DNA of 64,000 nt. Origin: Lachnospiraceae bacterium (lineage in GTDB: Bacteria; Bacillota; Clostridia; Lachnospirales; Lachnospiraceae). The stretch spans positions 1-64,000 of the forward strand of contig JAAWRC010000010.1 in assembly GCA_022800815.1 (NCBI GenBank), given 5' to 3'. A model generated the notes under the pieces. That model made no database searches. It saw only the letters and a program-made list of their open reading frames with translations, and was not told the origin of the DNA. The position numbers and the translations under genes were made by a program. Below are positions 18,406 to 27,243 of the stretch, in pieces. The number at the start of each line of letters is the position of its first letter. Within the stretch, counting starts at the first letter, position 1.

Positions 18406-19787
18406 TGGAAGGATTGAAGAGAGTACCGGTCAGGGAGCAGGCGCCGAAGGTGAGGGCGGCGAACTTTGAGGAAGTATGTCTTGGTTATAATAAAGAAGAA
18501 GCGGTGGAGGAGGCGAAGCGCTGCCTGCAGTGCAAAAAACCCATGTGTTCCCAGGGCTGTCCCGTCTCCATCGATATTCCCGGATTTATCGCGAAGATCG
18601 TGGAGGAGGATTTTGCGGGGGCCTACGAGGTCTTGACGGCTTCCTCGTCCCTGCCGGCGGTCTGCGGGCGGGTATGTCCCCAGGAGACCCAGTGCGAGGG
18701 CAAGTGCGTCCGCGGCAAGAAGGGCGACCCGGTCTCCATCGGCAAGCTGGAGCGTTTCGTGGCCGACTGGGCCCGGGAAAACGGCATCAAACCGAAGAAA
18801 GCGGACCATGCAAACGGCAAGAAAGTGGCCGTCATCGGTTCCGGCCCCGCCGGGCTTTCCTGTGCGGGAGACCTGGCAAAACTGGGCTACGAGGTGACGA
18901 TCTTCGAGGCGCTTCACGAAGCCGGCGGCGTGCTTACATACGGTATCCCGGAGTTCCGTCTTCCCAAGGATGCGGTGGTCAAGCCGGAAGTGGAGAACGT
19001 GAAGTCCCTGGGCGTCAAGATCGAGACGGACGTGATCATCGGAAAATCCGTGACCATCGACGAGCTTTTGGAGGAAGAGGGCTTTGACGCCGTGTTCGTC
19101 GGTTCCGGCGCGGGACTTCCCATGTTCATGGGAATCCCCGGGGAGAATGCCAACGGCGTGTTCTCCGCCAATGAGTACCTGACCAGGAGCAACCTGATGA
19201 AGGCGAGACTGGAGGACTATGCCACGCCCATGCCGGTCAGCAAGAAGGCGGTCATCGTCGGCGGCGGAAACGTGGCCATGGATGCGGCCAGGACGGCTCT
19301 TCGTCTGGGTGCCGAGAGCCATATCGTATACAGGAGAAGCGAGGCGGAGCTGCCCGCCAGGGCGGAGGAAGTCCACCATGCGAAGGAGGAGGGCGTGATC
19401 TTCAATCTCCTGACCAATCCTACCGAGATTTTGACCGATGAAAACGGCTGGGTGAAGGGGATTCGCTGCATCAAGATGGAGCTCGGCGAGCCGGATGCCT
19501 CCGGGAGAAGGAGGCCGGTCCCCGTGGAGGGTTCCGAGTTTGAGATTGAGGCCGATGCGGTCATCATGTCCCTGGGCACCTCCCCGAATCCGCTGATCTC
19601 CTCCACCACGGCGGGACTTGAGACCAACCGCAAGAAGTGTATCGTGGCGGAGGCGGAAAACGGAAGGACCAGCAAGGACGGCGTGTACGCCGGAGGCGAT
19701 GCGGTGACCGGGGCGGCGACCGTGATCCTGGCCATGGAAGCCGGGAGGGCAGGCGCTAAGGGGATCCATGAGTTTCTGTCAAAATAA
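18405..19787 (+). CDS. nfnB: NADH-dependent ferredoxin:NADP+ oxidoreductase, subunit B (GltA-like)
   Basis: Large subunit of NfnAB, homologous to the glutamate synthase small chain. N-terminal Cys clusters for two [4Fe-4S] centres are visible (AKRCLQCKKPMCSQGCPV and GRVCPQETQCEGKCV), followed by a first dinucleotide fold (VAVIGSGPAGLSCAGDLAKLG, residues ~143-163) and a second (KKAVIVGGGNVAMDAARTA, ~281-299). C-terminal GGDAVTGAATVILAMEAGRAGAKGI is the usual FAD-binding end. The 460-residue length fits NfnB. One-base overlap with nfnA indicates coupled translation and fixed stoichiometry. As a stand-alone gene it would be called NADPH-glutamate synthase small subunit; the large subunit is absent here. 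Confidence 0.9.
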   Translation: MEGLKRVPVREQAPKVRAANFEEVCLGYNKEEAVEEAKRCLQCKKPMCSQGCPVSIDIPGFIAKIVEEDFAGAYEVLTASSSLPAVCGRVCPQETQCEGKCVRGKKGDPVSIGKLERFVADWARENGIKPKKADHANGKKVAVIGSGPAGLSCAGDLAKLGYEVTIFEALHEAGGVLTYGIPEFRLPKDAVVKPEVENVKSLGVKIETDVIIGKSVTIDELLEEEGFDAVFVGSGAGLPMFMGIPGENANGVFSANEYLTRSNLMKARLEDYATPMPVSKKAVIVGGGNVAMDAARTALRLGAESHIVYRRSEAELPARAEEVHHAKEEGVIFNLLTNPTEILTDENGWVKGIRCIKMELGEPDASGRRRPVPVEGSEFEIEADAVIMSLGTSPNPLISSTTAGLETNRKKCIVAEAENGRTSKDGVYAGGDAVTGAATVILAMEAGRAGAKGIHEFLSK

Positions 19788-19809
19788 TCCATCCGGGAGG
19801 AGCATTTTC

Positions 19810-20112
19810 ATGGTAAAGCACATCGTGAGCTGGAAGTTTAAGCCGGAGGTGTCCGCCGAGGAGCGGGTGCAGGTGGCGGCGGAATTCGAGGAGCGGCTGC
19901 GGGCTGTGAAGGAAGCGGCCGAGGGCGTCCTTGAGGTGAAGGTGGTTGCGCCGCCCCTCTCCACCAGCACGGTGGACGTGGTCCTTGACAGTACCTTTGT
20001 GTCTGTGGAGGCCTTGGCGGCCTATCAGGTCCATCCGGACCACGTGGCGGCGGGGGCGGCCTGCGTAAAGCCCTATATGACGGACCGGACCTGCTGTGAT
20101 TATGAAGTATGA
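19810..20112 (+). CDS. Dabb-family (stress-responsive alpha/beta barrel) protein
   Basis: A 100-residue ferredoxin-like alpha/beta barrel protein of the Dabb family, starting MVKHIVSWKFKPEV with the typical HxxxxxxK pattern and ending in VHPDHVAAGAACVKPYMTDRTCCDYEV. Members are small dimeric proteins, some with polyketide-cyclase or stress roles; none can be assigned here. The start at 19810 follows GGGAGGAG; an upstream ATG in the same frame overlaps the end of nfnB. It sits 22 nt after nfnB and ends at a terminator, so it is likely the last gene of the nfn unit. Confidence 0.8.
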   Translation: MVKHIVSWKFKPEVSAEERVQVAAEFEERLRAVKEAAEGVLEVKVVAPPLSTSTVDVVLDSTFVSVEALAAYQVHPDHVAAGAACVKPYMTDRTCCDYEV

Positions 20113-20137
20113 CGTTTCATATATAAAATGACAGAGG

Positions 20138-20170
20138 ACGTCGCCGGGCAGGAGAACCGGCGGCGTTTTT
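20138..20170 (+). terminator. Terminator after the nfn unit
   Basis: ACGTCGCCGG (20138-20147) pairs with CCGGCGGCGT (20157-20166, one G-U) and continues as T5. Confidence 0.88.
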
Positions 20171-20230
20171 GCATATGGACACCAAGAAATTCAGAATGAC
20201 CGCGATGCAGTGTGAAAGGAGATGCGGATT

Positions 20231-20920
20231 ATGTTGGAAGCATTAAAAGAAAAAGTATATCATGCCAATATGGAATTACCGGAATTTGGCCTGGTGGTCT
20301 ATACCTGGGGCAATGTCAGCGCCATTGACAGGGAGAGCGGCCTGGTGGTCATCAAGCCCAGCGGCGTGGACTATGCGACAATGAAGCCGGAGGACATGGT
20401 GGTGGTGGACCTTGCGGGAAAGGTGGTGGAGGGAAAGCTTCGCCCGTCGTCCGACACGCCGACCCATCTGGAGCTCTATAAAGCATTTTCCGGCGTGGGC
20501 GGCATCGTCCACACCCATTCCTCCTGGGCGACCTCCTGGGCGCAGGCCGGACGGGGGATTCCCTGCTACGGGACCACCCATGCCGACTACTTTTACGGGG
20601 AGATCCCCTGCGCCAGGGTGCTGACGCCGGAGGAGGTGGAGAGCGCTTACGAGAAGAACACCGGCAAGGTCATCATCGAGGCCTTCGAGGGACGGGATCC
20701 CATGGCGGCTCCCGGCGTCCTCTGTACCAGCCACGGCCCCTTCACCTGGGGGAAAGATGCGGCCGAGGCCGTCCACAATGCGGTGGTGCTGGAGGAAGTG
20801 GCCAAGATGGCGACCCGCACCGAGATGCTGAACCCGAAGATTACGCCGGCCGTCCAGTATGTGCAGGATAAGCATTATTTCAGAAAGCACGGGGCCAATG
20901 CGTATTACGGGCAGAAATAG
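20231..20920 (+). CDS. araD: L-ribulose-5-phosphate 4-epimerase / class II aldolase family
   Basis: A 229-residue zinc enzyme of the AraD/FucA family. Zinc ligands and active site are visible as [18 protein letters not shown] (HxH), TTHADYFYG and the C-terminal His in [28 protein letters not shown] and [13 protein letters not shown] are family hallmarks. Best fit is L-ribulose-5-phosphate 4-epimerase, linking L-arabinose or L-ascorbate breakdown to the pentose phosphate pathway; L-ribulose/xylulose isozymes (UlaF, SgbE) cannot be excluded because no sugar operon surrounds it. Start at 20231: AAGGAG at 20217-20222 overlaps the earlier ATG at 20222 and is correctly spaced for 20231. Confidence 0.85.
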   Translation: MLEALKEKVYHANMELPEFGLVVYTWGNVSAIDRESGLVVIKPSGVDYATMKPEDMVVVDLAGKVVEGKLRPSSDTPTHLELYKAFSGVGGIVHTHSSWATSWAQAGRGIPCYGTTHADYFYGEIPCARVLTPEEVESAYEKNTGKVIIEAFEGRDPMAAPGVLCTSHGPFTWGKDAAEAVHNAVVLEEVAKMATRTEMLNPKITPAVQYVQDKHYFRKHGANAYYGQK

Positions 20921-20956
20921 GCCGGACCGGACAGTTCTTTATGAGGAGGTTTTGGA

Positions 20957-23032
20957 ATGTATAGGACGCAATTCTGTAATGATATTTGTGACAGGCATAT
21001 CGGCAGCAGGGTCCGGCTCGCCGGCTGGGTCGACGTCGTGCGGGACCATGGCGGGGTTATTTTCATCGACCTGCGTGATTATACCGGCGTCACCCAGGTG
21101 GTAGTCCACAATGAGGAGTTGCTCAAGAACGTGAACCGTGAGACGGTGATTTCTGTCAGCGGCATCGTTGAAAAACGCGCACCGGAGACGGTCAATGAGA
21201 AGATTGACACCGGCTACGTGGAACTGGCGGCGGACTCTCTCCAGGTTCTCGGCAAAAGCCGCAACATGCTGCCCTTCGACCCTCGCTCCTCTCACCTGAG
21301 TAAAGACGAGCTCCGCCTGAAATACCGTTATCTGGACCTGAGAAATCCCAGGAACCACGACAACATTGTAAAAAGGTCGAAGATCATCCGTTACCTGCGA
21401 AATAAGATGGAAGAGAGGGATTTTCTGGAAATCCAGACGCCGATCCTGACGGCGTCCTCCCCGGAAGGAGCACGGGATTTCCTGGTGCCGAGCCGCAAAC
21501 ATCCGGGGAAATTTTATGCTCTGCCGCAGGCTCCGCAGCAGTTCAAGCAGCTTCTCATGGTGTCCGGTTTTGACCGGTATTTCCAGATTGCGCCCTGTTT
21601 CCGGGACGAGGACGCCAGGGCAGACCGTTCGCCGGGGGAGTTTTACCAGCTGGACTTCGAGATGGCTTTTGCGACCCAGGAGGAAGTGCTTGCGGTCTGC
21701 GAGGACGTGATCTATGACACGTTCCGGGAATTCTCGGATAAGAAGATCACGGAGAAGCCCTTCCGCCGCATCACCTATGCGGAGTCCATGATGAAATACG
21801 GCACCGACAAGCCGGACCTTCGCAATCCCCTCGTGATCTGCGACCTGACGGAGTTTTTTGCGGACGTGGATTTTCCGGCATTCAGGGGGAAGCCGGTCCG
21901 GGGCATCGTGGCGGACTGTGAGGGCAAGTCCAAGAAGTTTTTTGAGGATTCCCTGAAATTCGCCACTTCGCCGGAGGTGGGCCTCGGAGGTCTCGGCTAC
22001 ATTACCCTGAAGAAAGGGGGGTTCGCCGGCCCCATCGCAAAGTTTTTGTCGGATGCCAAGAAGGTGGAGATCGTAGAATTGACCGGCGTGAAGGAGGGCG
22101 AAACCTTGTTCTTCATCTGTGATGACAAGAAGGAGGACACGGAAAAGAAGGCGGGGCACGTCCGCTCCTGGCTGGCGGCAAGGCCGCAGCTCGACCTGAT
22201 TCGTGACGACGCCTTTGAATTCTGCTTCATCGTGGATTTCCCGATGTATGAGATCGAGGAGGAGACGGGGGACACCATATTCACGCACAATCCCTTCTCT
22301 ATGCCCCAGGGCGGGATGGAGGCGCTTCTCGGGGATGATCCGACGGAGGTTCTCGCCTGGCAGTATGACCTGGTGTGCAATGGGATCGAGCTGGCTTCCG
22401 GGGCCGTCAGAAACCATGATGTCGACATCATGAAGAAAGCCTTTGAGATTGCCGGATATACGGAAGAAGAGTTAAAGGTCAGGTTCAACGCCCTCTACAC
22501 CGCATTCCAGTACGGCGCTCCGCCCCATGCGGGCATGGCGCCGGGGATTGACCGCATGGTCATGCTCCTCACCGGAGAGGAGAAGATCCTGGAAGTGATC
22601 GCATTCCCCTTAAACGGCAATGCGCAGGATCTTTTGCTGGGCGCTCCCGGCGAGGTTTCCAACCAGCAGCTGGAGGACGTCCATCTTCTCGGCAGCACCA
22701 GTGCGCTCGCCACCCGCACGGCTCCCATGGGAGGCGGCAGGAGGCACGGTGAAAAACGCGCCACCTTCTCCAACGCCAACCAGCTCAACCAGTTGTCTTT
22801 GACGGAGACGGAAGAGGAGGACATGCAGGATATTTTCAAGCTGATGAGGGATTATGAGAAAGTCCTTGGGGACGTGGATACGGAAGGCGTGGAGGAGATG
22901 ATCTACGTAATGCCCATGCAGAACGTCCTCCGCGAGGATGAGAGGAAGCAGCCGTTTACGAGGGAAAGTCTGCTGGAGGGTGCCCCGGAGCGGAATGATA
23001 ACAGCTGGCAGGTGCCGAGACTGGTAAAGTGA
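20957..23032 (+). CDS. aspS: Aspartyl-tRNA synthetase fused to GatC
   Basis: A 691-residue fusion. Residues ~1-105 are the OB-fold anticodon domain; ~120-285 carry class II motif 1 and 2 (QFKQLLMVSGFDRYFQIAPC, FRDEDARADRSPGEF); ~300-410 is the GAD insertion of bacterial AspRS; ~415-575 includes motif 3 (GMAPGIDRMVMLL). From about residue 600 a GatC domain follows, with the hallmark VMPMQNVLREDE and the ending WQVPRLVK; ordinary AspRS stops near 590. Position 31 is His in WVDVVRDHGGVIF, the residue linked to non-discriminating AspRS that charges both tRNA-Asp and tRNA-Asn. AGGAGG precedes the ATG. The gatA-like and gatB genes follow at once, so the product should channel Asp-tRNA to the amidotransferase. 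Motif 3 and the PGEFYQLD segment differ from the housekeeping consensus, suggesting a paralogue. Confidence 0.92.
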   Translation: MYRTQFCNDICDRHIGSRVRLAGWVDVVRDHGGVIFIDLRDYTGVTQVVVHNEELLKNVNRETVISVSGIVEKRAPETVNEKIDTGYVELAADSLQVLGKSRNMLPFDPRSSHLSKDELRLKYRYLDLRNPRNHDNIVKRSKIIRYLRNKMEERDFLEIQTPILTASSPEGARDFLVPSRKHPGKFYALPQAPQQFKQLLMVSGFDRYFQIAPCFRDEDARADRSPGEFYQLDFEMAFATQEEVLAVCEDVIYDTFREFSDKKITEKPFRRITYAESMMKYGTDKPDLRNPLVICDLTEFFADVDFPAFRGKPVRGIVADCEGKSKKFFEDSLKFATSPEVGLGGLGYITLKKGGFAGPIAKFLSDAKKVEIVELTGVKEGETLFFICDDKKEDTEKKAGHVRSWLAARPQLDLIRDDAFEFCFIVDFPMYEIEEETGDTIFTHNPFSMPQGGMEALLGDDPTEVLAWQYDLVCNGIELASGAVRNHDVDIMKKAFEIAGYTEEELKVRFNALYTAFQYGAPPHAGMAPGIDRMVMLLTGEEKILEVIAFPLNGNAQDLLLGAPGEVSNQQLEDVHLLGSTSALATRTAPMGGGRRHGEKRATFSNANQLNQLSLTETEEEDMQDIFKLMRDYEKVLGDVDTEGVEEMIYVMPMQNVLREDERKQPFTRESLLEGAPERNDNSWQVPRLVK

Positions 23033-23042
23033 GGTGTGTAAA

Positions 23043-24233
23043 ATGAGTGATTATACCGTACGGTTATCTGACCGGGGAACCGTGGCCGTGGATGACATGA
23101 TCCTCGTGAAAGGGGTGCAGGCCGGCGCCGGCTCACGGATCTTAGAAGGTTTTAAACCGGTATTCAGTGCGGAAGCAGTGACCCGTCTGGAGAAGAACGG
23201 GTATGTGATTTCAGGAAAAACCCATGTGGGCGAGTTTGGACTTGACCTGGTGGGTGAGTTTTCCTACTATGCGGACAAGGAGGAGGAGCTTCAGGGGGCC
23301 GCCGCACATCTGGTAGCTCAGGGGGCGGTGAAGGCGGCTCTCGGAGTGGACCTGAACGGGGCACCGAGACGGGCTGCGGCTCTCTCCGGCGTCGATTTTT
23401 TGAAGCCAACTTATGGCACGGTCTCCCGCTACGGGGTGATTTCCTGTGCCGCCTCCGGCGAGCAGATCGGCGTCTATGCCGAGAACGTGGAAAGCGTCGG
23501 GGAGATCATGGGCGTGATTGCGGGACATGACGAGAAGGACGGCACCAGCCTGAGGGAGGAAAGTTACAATTACCGGACGGACCTGGCGGTGGAAGGGAAA
23601 AAGGCCTGTATCGTGAAAGAACTTTTTGACCGGGCGGATGAGCAAGTCCAAAAGCGTGTGGAGGCCTATGCGCAGAAGCTCCGCAAAAACGGCGTGGCCG
23701 TGGAGGAGGTTTCCTGTGATTTCTTTGATATTGCCAATACCGCATGGCAGATCCTCATGGATGCGGAAACCTGCAACAACGTTTCCCGCTATGACGGCGT
23801 GAAGTTTGGCCATCGTGCGGCGGAGTATAAGAATATTGATGAACTGTACGTCAATACGAGGACAGAGGGCTTCAATTTCCTCACGAAGGCCGTGATCCTC
23901 TATGGCTCGGACGTGCTGTCGAAAAACCGTTACGAAGAGTGCTATGGAAAGTCCCTCAAAGTCCGCCGCATCGTGGCGGATAGATTCGGGGAACTGATGA
24001 AGGAGTATGATGCGGTCCTCACGCCGGTATGCGGCAAGACGGCATATAAAGCCTATGAGATCAGGGAGGCATTTGAGAAGGTCTTTAAAGAGTCGGTGTT
24101 TACTTCCGTCCCGAATCTGATCGGAGTCCCCGCACTCGTGAGCGGAAGTGTCCAGCTCATGGGGAAGCAGCTTGACGAGAGCGTCCTGTTGAGCCTTGCG
24201 GGAAGTGTGGAAAGGGCAGGTGAATCGCTATGA
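23043..24233 (+). CDS. GatA-like protein without the amidase catalytic triad
   Basis: A 396-residue homologue of GatA, the glutaminase subunit of GatCAB. It starts directly at the first core block (TVAVDDMILVKGVQAGAGSR), lacking ~65 N-terminal residues. Compared with canonical GatA, the catalytic Lys in AIKDNI is Asp17, the cis-Ser in GGSSGG is Gln84 (ELQGAA), and the nucleophile Ser in DTGGSIRQPA is Ala107 (DLNGAPRRAA). Flanking folds are kept: FLKPTYGTVSRYGVISCAASGEQIG, NNVSRYDGVKFGHR, RTEGFNFLTKAVILYG. So it should fold and bind partners but not hydrolyse glutamine. The frame is open throughout without internal damage and has normal codon use, so it is a conserved-looking gene, not debris. 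TGAGGTG is a modest RBS; it overlaps gatB by ATGA. Confidence 0.85.
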   Translation: MSDYTVRLSDRGTVAVDDMILVKGVQAGAGSRILEGFKPVFSAEAVTRLEKNGYVISGKTHVGEFGLDLVGEFSYYADKEEELQGAAAHLVAQGAVKAALGVDLNGAPRRAAALSGVDFLKPTYGTVSRYGVISCAASGEQIGVYAENVESVGEIMGVIAGHDEKDGTSLREESYNYRTDLAVEGKKACIVKELFDRADEQVQKRVEAYAQKLRKNGVAVEEVSCDFFDIANTAWQILMDAETCNNVSRYDGVKFGHRAAEYKNIDELYVNTRTEGFNFLTKAVILYGSDVLSKNRYEECYGKSLKVRRIVADRFGELMKEYDAVLTPVCGKTAYKAYEIREAFEKVFKESVFTSVPNLIGVPALVSGSVQLMGKQLDESVLLSLAGSVERAGESL

Positions 24234-25654
24234 GATATGAGATGGTCGTTGGCCTTGAAACCCATGTGGAACTGAATACCAAATCGAAGATTTTCTGCTC
24301 CTGCGGCGGCCATTCGGCGGCCAGGGAGCCCAATGACTGCGTGTGCCCCGCCTGCTGTGGCATGCCGGGGATGCTGCCGGTGGTGAACAAGCGGGTGGTG
24401 GAGCTTGCGGTCACGGCGGGTCTCATGCTGAACTGTGAAATCAGCAGATATACCACATTTGACAAAAAGAATTATTATTATCCGGATCTTCCCTGCTCCT
24501 ATCAGATCACGCAGCTCAATCATCCGATCTGCACGAACGGGTGCGTCACCCTCAAGACACCTTCCGGGGAACGGGGGATTCATATCAAACAGATTCATAT
24601 GGAGGAGGATGCGGGCAAGCTGGTCCATGTGGGGAAGGCTTCCTACATTGATTTTAACCGCACCAGCGTCCCGCTGATCGAGATCGTCACGCAGCCGGAT
24701 TTCCGCAGTGCGGAGGAGGTCCTGGTGTACCTGAATAAGCTCAAGTCCATGTTCCGTTCCGGCGGAATCTCGGAATGCGAGGAGGGGGCCATGCGTTGCG
24801 ACGTCAATATTTCCGTCCGCCCGGAGGGAAGCGCAGAGCTCGGCGTCCGCACGGAGATCAAGAACATGGCTTCCTTCGAGTCCATTGAGCGGGCCATCCG
24901 CTACGAGGTCCAGCGCCACATCGATGCCATCGAATTTGAGACAGAGGAGCTGGTGCAGGAGACCAGGCGTTTTGACGACGCAAGCGGAAAGACCTTTGCC
25001 ATGCGTGACAAGGAGACTGCGGCGGACTACCGCTATTTTCCCGATGCGAATCTTATGCCGATCGTCATTGACGACGAATGGCTGGAGAAGATCAGGGCCG
25101 AGATGCCGGCGGCCATCGACGAGAAGGCGGATGCCTACAGGGAGGCGGGCATTTCCGAGAAAGAGATCGACATGCTGATCCACAATCACAACGCAAGCGA
25201 GCTGCTGGACGGGGTGGCAGCCTTCGGTTGCGATGCGAAAAATGCGGCCGGCTGGATTCTCACGGACTGTGCGGGGATTCTCCGCAAGAACGGAAAACTT
25301 CTGGGCGACTTGGAGATCGGTGCGGAGGAGTTGGCCGCAATCATGAAGATGGTCGACGAGGGAAAGGTCAACCGAATGAGCGGCAGAAAGATCCTCTCGG
25401 CCGTGATCGAAACGGGTGTGGATCCCGTTGCTTACTGCAAAGAACATGGGCTGGATGCCAAGGTTGACACATCGGAGATCGAGAGAGTGATGGATGTCGT
25501 ATTTAGCGAAAACGGGAAAGCGGTCGAAGATTACAAAAACGGGAAGGTGAAAGCGAAACAGGCATTGTTTGGCGCCTGCATGAGGGCGTTAAAGAATACT
25601 GCGGACACGGCCCTGATCCGGGAACTTCTGGATGACAAGCTGAGTAAGTGTTAG
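24230..25654 (+). CDS. gatB: Asp-tRNA(Asn)/Glu-tRNA(Gln) amidotransferase subunit B
   Basis: GatB binds the acylated tRNA, phosphorylates the Asp or Glu side chain with ATP and adds ammonia. The 474-residue protein keeps the key blocks: VGLETHVEL (metal-binding Glu and His), zinc-knuckle Cys (FCSCG ... CVCPACCG), YYPDLPCSYQITQ, IHMEEDAGKLVH, RCDVNISVRP, TEIKNMASF, and DYRYFPDANL, followed by the helical and YqeY-like tail domains (~300-474) ending LIRELLDDKL. It is fused by ATGA overlap to the inactive gatA-like gene, so ammonia must come from another source or subunit. The operon ends at a strong hairpin. Confidence 0.93.
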   Translation: MRYEMVVGLETHVELNTKSKIFCSCGGHSAAREPNDCVCPACCGMPGMLPVVNKRVVELAVTAGLMLNCEISRYTTFDKKNYYYPDLPCSYQITQLNHPICTNGCVTLKTPSGERGIHIKQIHMEEDAGKLVHVGKASYIDFNRTSVPLIEIVTQPDFRSAEEVLVYLNKLKSMFRSGGISECEEGAMRCDVNISVRPEGSAELGVRTEIKNMASFESIERAIRYEVQRHIDAIEFETEELVQETRRFDDASGKTFAMRDKETAADYRYFPDANLMPIVIDDEWLEKIRAEMPAAIDEKADAYREAGISEKEIDMLIHNHNASELLDGVAAFGCDAKNAAGWILTDCAGILRKNGKLLGDLEIGAEELAAIMKMVDEGKVNRMSGRKILSAVIETGVDPVAYCKEHGLDAKVDTSEIERVMDVVFSENGKAVEDYKNGKVKAKQALFGACMRALKNTADTALIRELLDDKLSKC

Positions 25655-25665
25655 ATATTTGAGGT

Positions 25666-25721
25666 GCCCCCTGGCGTTCCCGGCAGACGATAGGAAGGTT
25701 TTGCCGGGGATGCCAGGGGGC
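25666..25721. terminator. Long hairpin between convergent genes
   Basis: GCCCCCTGGCGTTCCCGGCA (25666-25685) pairs almost perfectly (two non-Watson-Crick positions) with 25702-25721. It separates gatB (+) from the germination gene (-) and can serve both strands, though no long T-tract follows. Confidence 0.7.
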
Positions 25722-25727
25722 GGCTGT

Positions 25728-27161
25728 CTACCGCTCCTCGGGCGTGAGCCTTGCCCGGAAGAAACGGCGTTTCAGTTCTCGCAGGCTGAAGGGCAGGATG
25801 GGATAGATATAGCTCTTTCCGGCGATGGTCTTGTTGGTGAGGATGGAGAGCACGAAGATCACCATGCCTGCAATAAAGCCCCACAGGTTGAAGACGGAGG
25901 TCAGAATTAGGAGCTGGAGCCGCATAAATTTGAGGGCGTAGCCCAGCTCGAAGCTGGACTGGGTGTAGTTGGACAGGGCCACAAAGGCCATGTACAGCAT
26001 GGTCTCCGAGTTGAACCAGCCGGAGTTGGCGGCAAATTCTCCCACCACCAGGGCGGCAATGACGCTTAAGGGTGTGGTCAGCATGCTGGGCGTGTTTAAG
26101 GCCGCAAGCCGCAGTCCGTCGATGGAAAACTCCAGGATCAAAAGCTGCCAGATGAGCGGAATGTTGACGGCGTCCTTGATGGCCAGGAACTGGAAGCTCT
26201 CCGGGATCCATTCCGGATTCTGCATGAGGAGAAGCCAGATGGGGGTCAGGATGACACCCAGGAGGGAAATGATCATCCGGGAGAGCCGCAGGTAGGTGCC
26301 GGTCAAGGGCGGGAAATAAAAGTCGTCCGCCTCCTCGATGATGTCAAAGACGGAGGAGGGCAGGATCATGGCCGCCGGGGAAGTGTCCACCAGGATGATG
26401 ATGTTTCCCTCCAAAAGCTGGGCTGCCGCCGTGTCGGGCCGCTCCGAATATTTGAATTTGGGGAAGGGGTTGTACCATTTATAGGGGAAGATACACTCGG
26501 CCAGGCTCTCCTGGTTCATGGTGAGGGCATCCACCCTGAGGTTTTCGAGCCGCTTTTTGATCCGGTCTAAAAGCTCCGTGTCCACCCGTCCGTCCATGTA
26601 GCAGATGGCGATGTCCGTTCTGGAGCTTTTTCCGGCCTGGGTGATCTCCACGGTGAGTCTGGGATCCCGGATGCGGCGTCGGATCATGGCCGTGTTGAAG
26701 ATCAGGGTTTCCACGAAGCCGTCCCTGGAGCCCCGGAGCACCTTTTCCTTTCCCGGTTCCGACACGCTTCTGGCCGGGTAGGTTCGGCAGTCGATGGTGA
26801 GGGCGGCATCGTAGCCGTCCACGAAAAAGCAGGTGATACCCATCAAAAGCTGGGTGGTGATCTCATCCACGTCCCTCAGGATGCCGATCTCCCCGTAGGG
26901 CAGGTATTTCTTGGAAAACTCATGGGCCTCCTTGGGGAAGTCCTTCTCACTGATCCCACACATAAACTGGATAATCCGCTGGAGCACCTCGTCCTTCACA
27001 AAACCATCTACGAAGTAGAAGCAGGCCTGCCTGCCGCCGATCTTCATGGTTCGGTATACCACGTCAAAATTCTGATCCACTCGTAAGATTTTATGGAACA
27101 GCTCCATATTTTCCGCCACGCTGGTGGAAATCACGGCCTTTTCCCTGTTTGTCTCGCTCAT
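25728..27161 (-). CDS. GerA-family spore germination protein (SpoVAF/GerAA type)
   Basis: A 477-residue membrane protein of the GerA family. A soluble N-terminal half (residues ~1-270, with ITCFFVDGYDAALTIDCRTYPAR and VETLIFNTAMIRRRIRDPRL typical of the family) precedes about five hydrophobic helices (~290-450; RMIISLLGVILTPIWLLLM, PLSVIAALVVGEFAANSGWF). GGGAG before the ATG is a good RBS. No gerB or gerC partner lies next to it, so it may be a SpoVAF-like orphan subunit in the spore inner membrane, involved in germinant response or ion release. It implies a spore-forming host. Confidence 0.87.
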   Translation of the reverse strand: MSETNREKAVISTSVAENMELFHKILRVDQNFDVVYRTMKIGGRQACFYFVDGFVKDEVLQRIIQFMCGISEKDFPKEAHEFSKKYLPYGEIGILRDVDEITTQLLMGITCFFVDGYDAALTIDCRTYPARSVSEPGKEKVLRGSRDGFVETLIFNTAMIRRRIRDPRLTVEITQAGKSSRTDIAICYMDGRVDTELLDRIKKRLENLRVDALTMNQESLAECIFPYKWYNPFPKFKYSERPDTAAAQLLEGNIIILVDTSPAAMILPSSVFDIIEEADDFYFPPLTGTYLRLSRMIISLLGVILTPIWLLLMQNPEWIPESFQFLAIKDAVNIPLIWQLLILEFSIDGLRLAALNTPSMLTTPLSVIAALVVGEFAANSGWFNSETMLYMAFVALSNYTQSSFELGYALKFMRLQLLILTSVFNLWGFIAGMVIFVLSILTNKTIAGKSYIYPILPFSLRELKRRFFRARLTPEER

Positions 27162-27243
27162 AGCTGTCTCCCTTTCGCATGTATTTTCAATTGTGGGTAG
27201 TATCTGCGTAACATGGAGTTTTTATGTAAAATCCAAAAACCAC

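Noticed and set aside
20939-22417. 492-residue minus-strand frame opposite the AspRS-GatC gene
   Set aside because: Shadow of a clear class II synthetase; no domain resemblance or start signal.
22990-23250. A frameshift as explanation for the short, triad-less GatA
   Set aside because: The region upstream is the end of the aspS-gatC frame and its stop; no other frame encodes the missing GatA N-terminus, and the triad positions lie within well-aligned, in-frame sequence.
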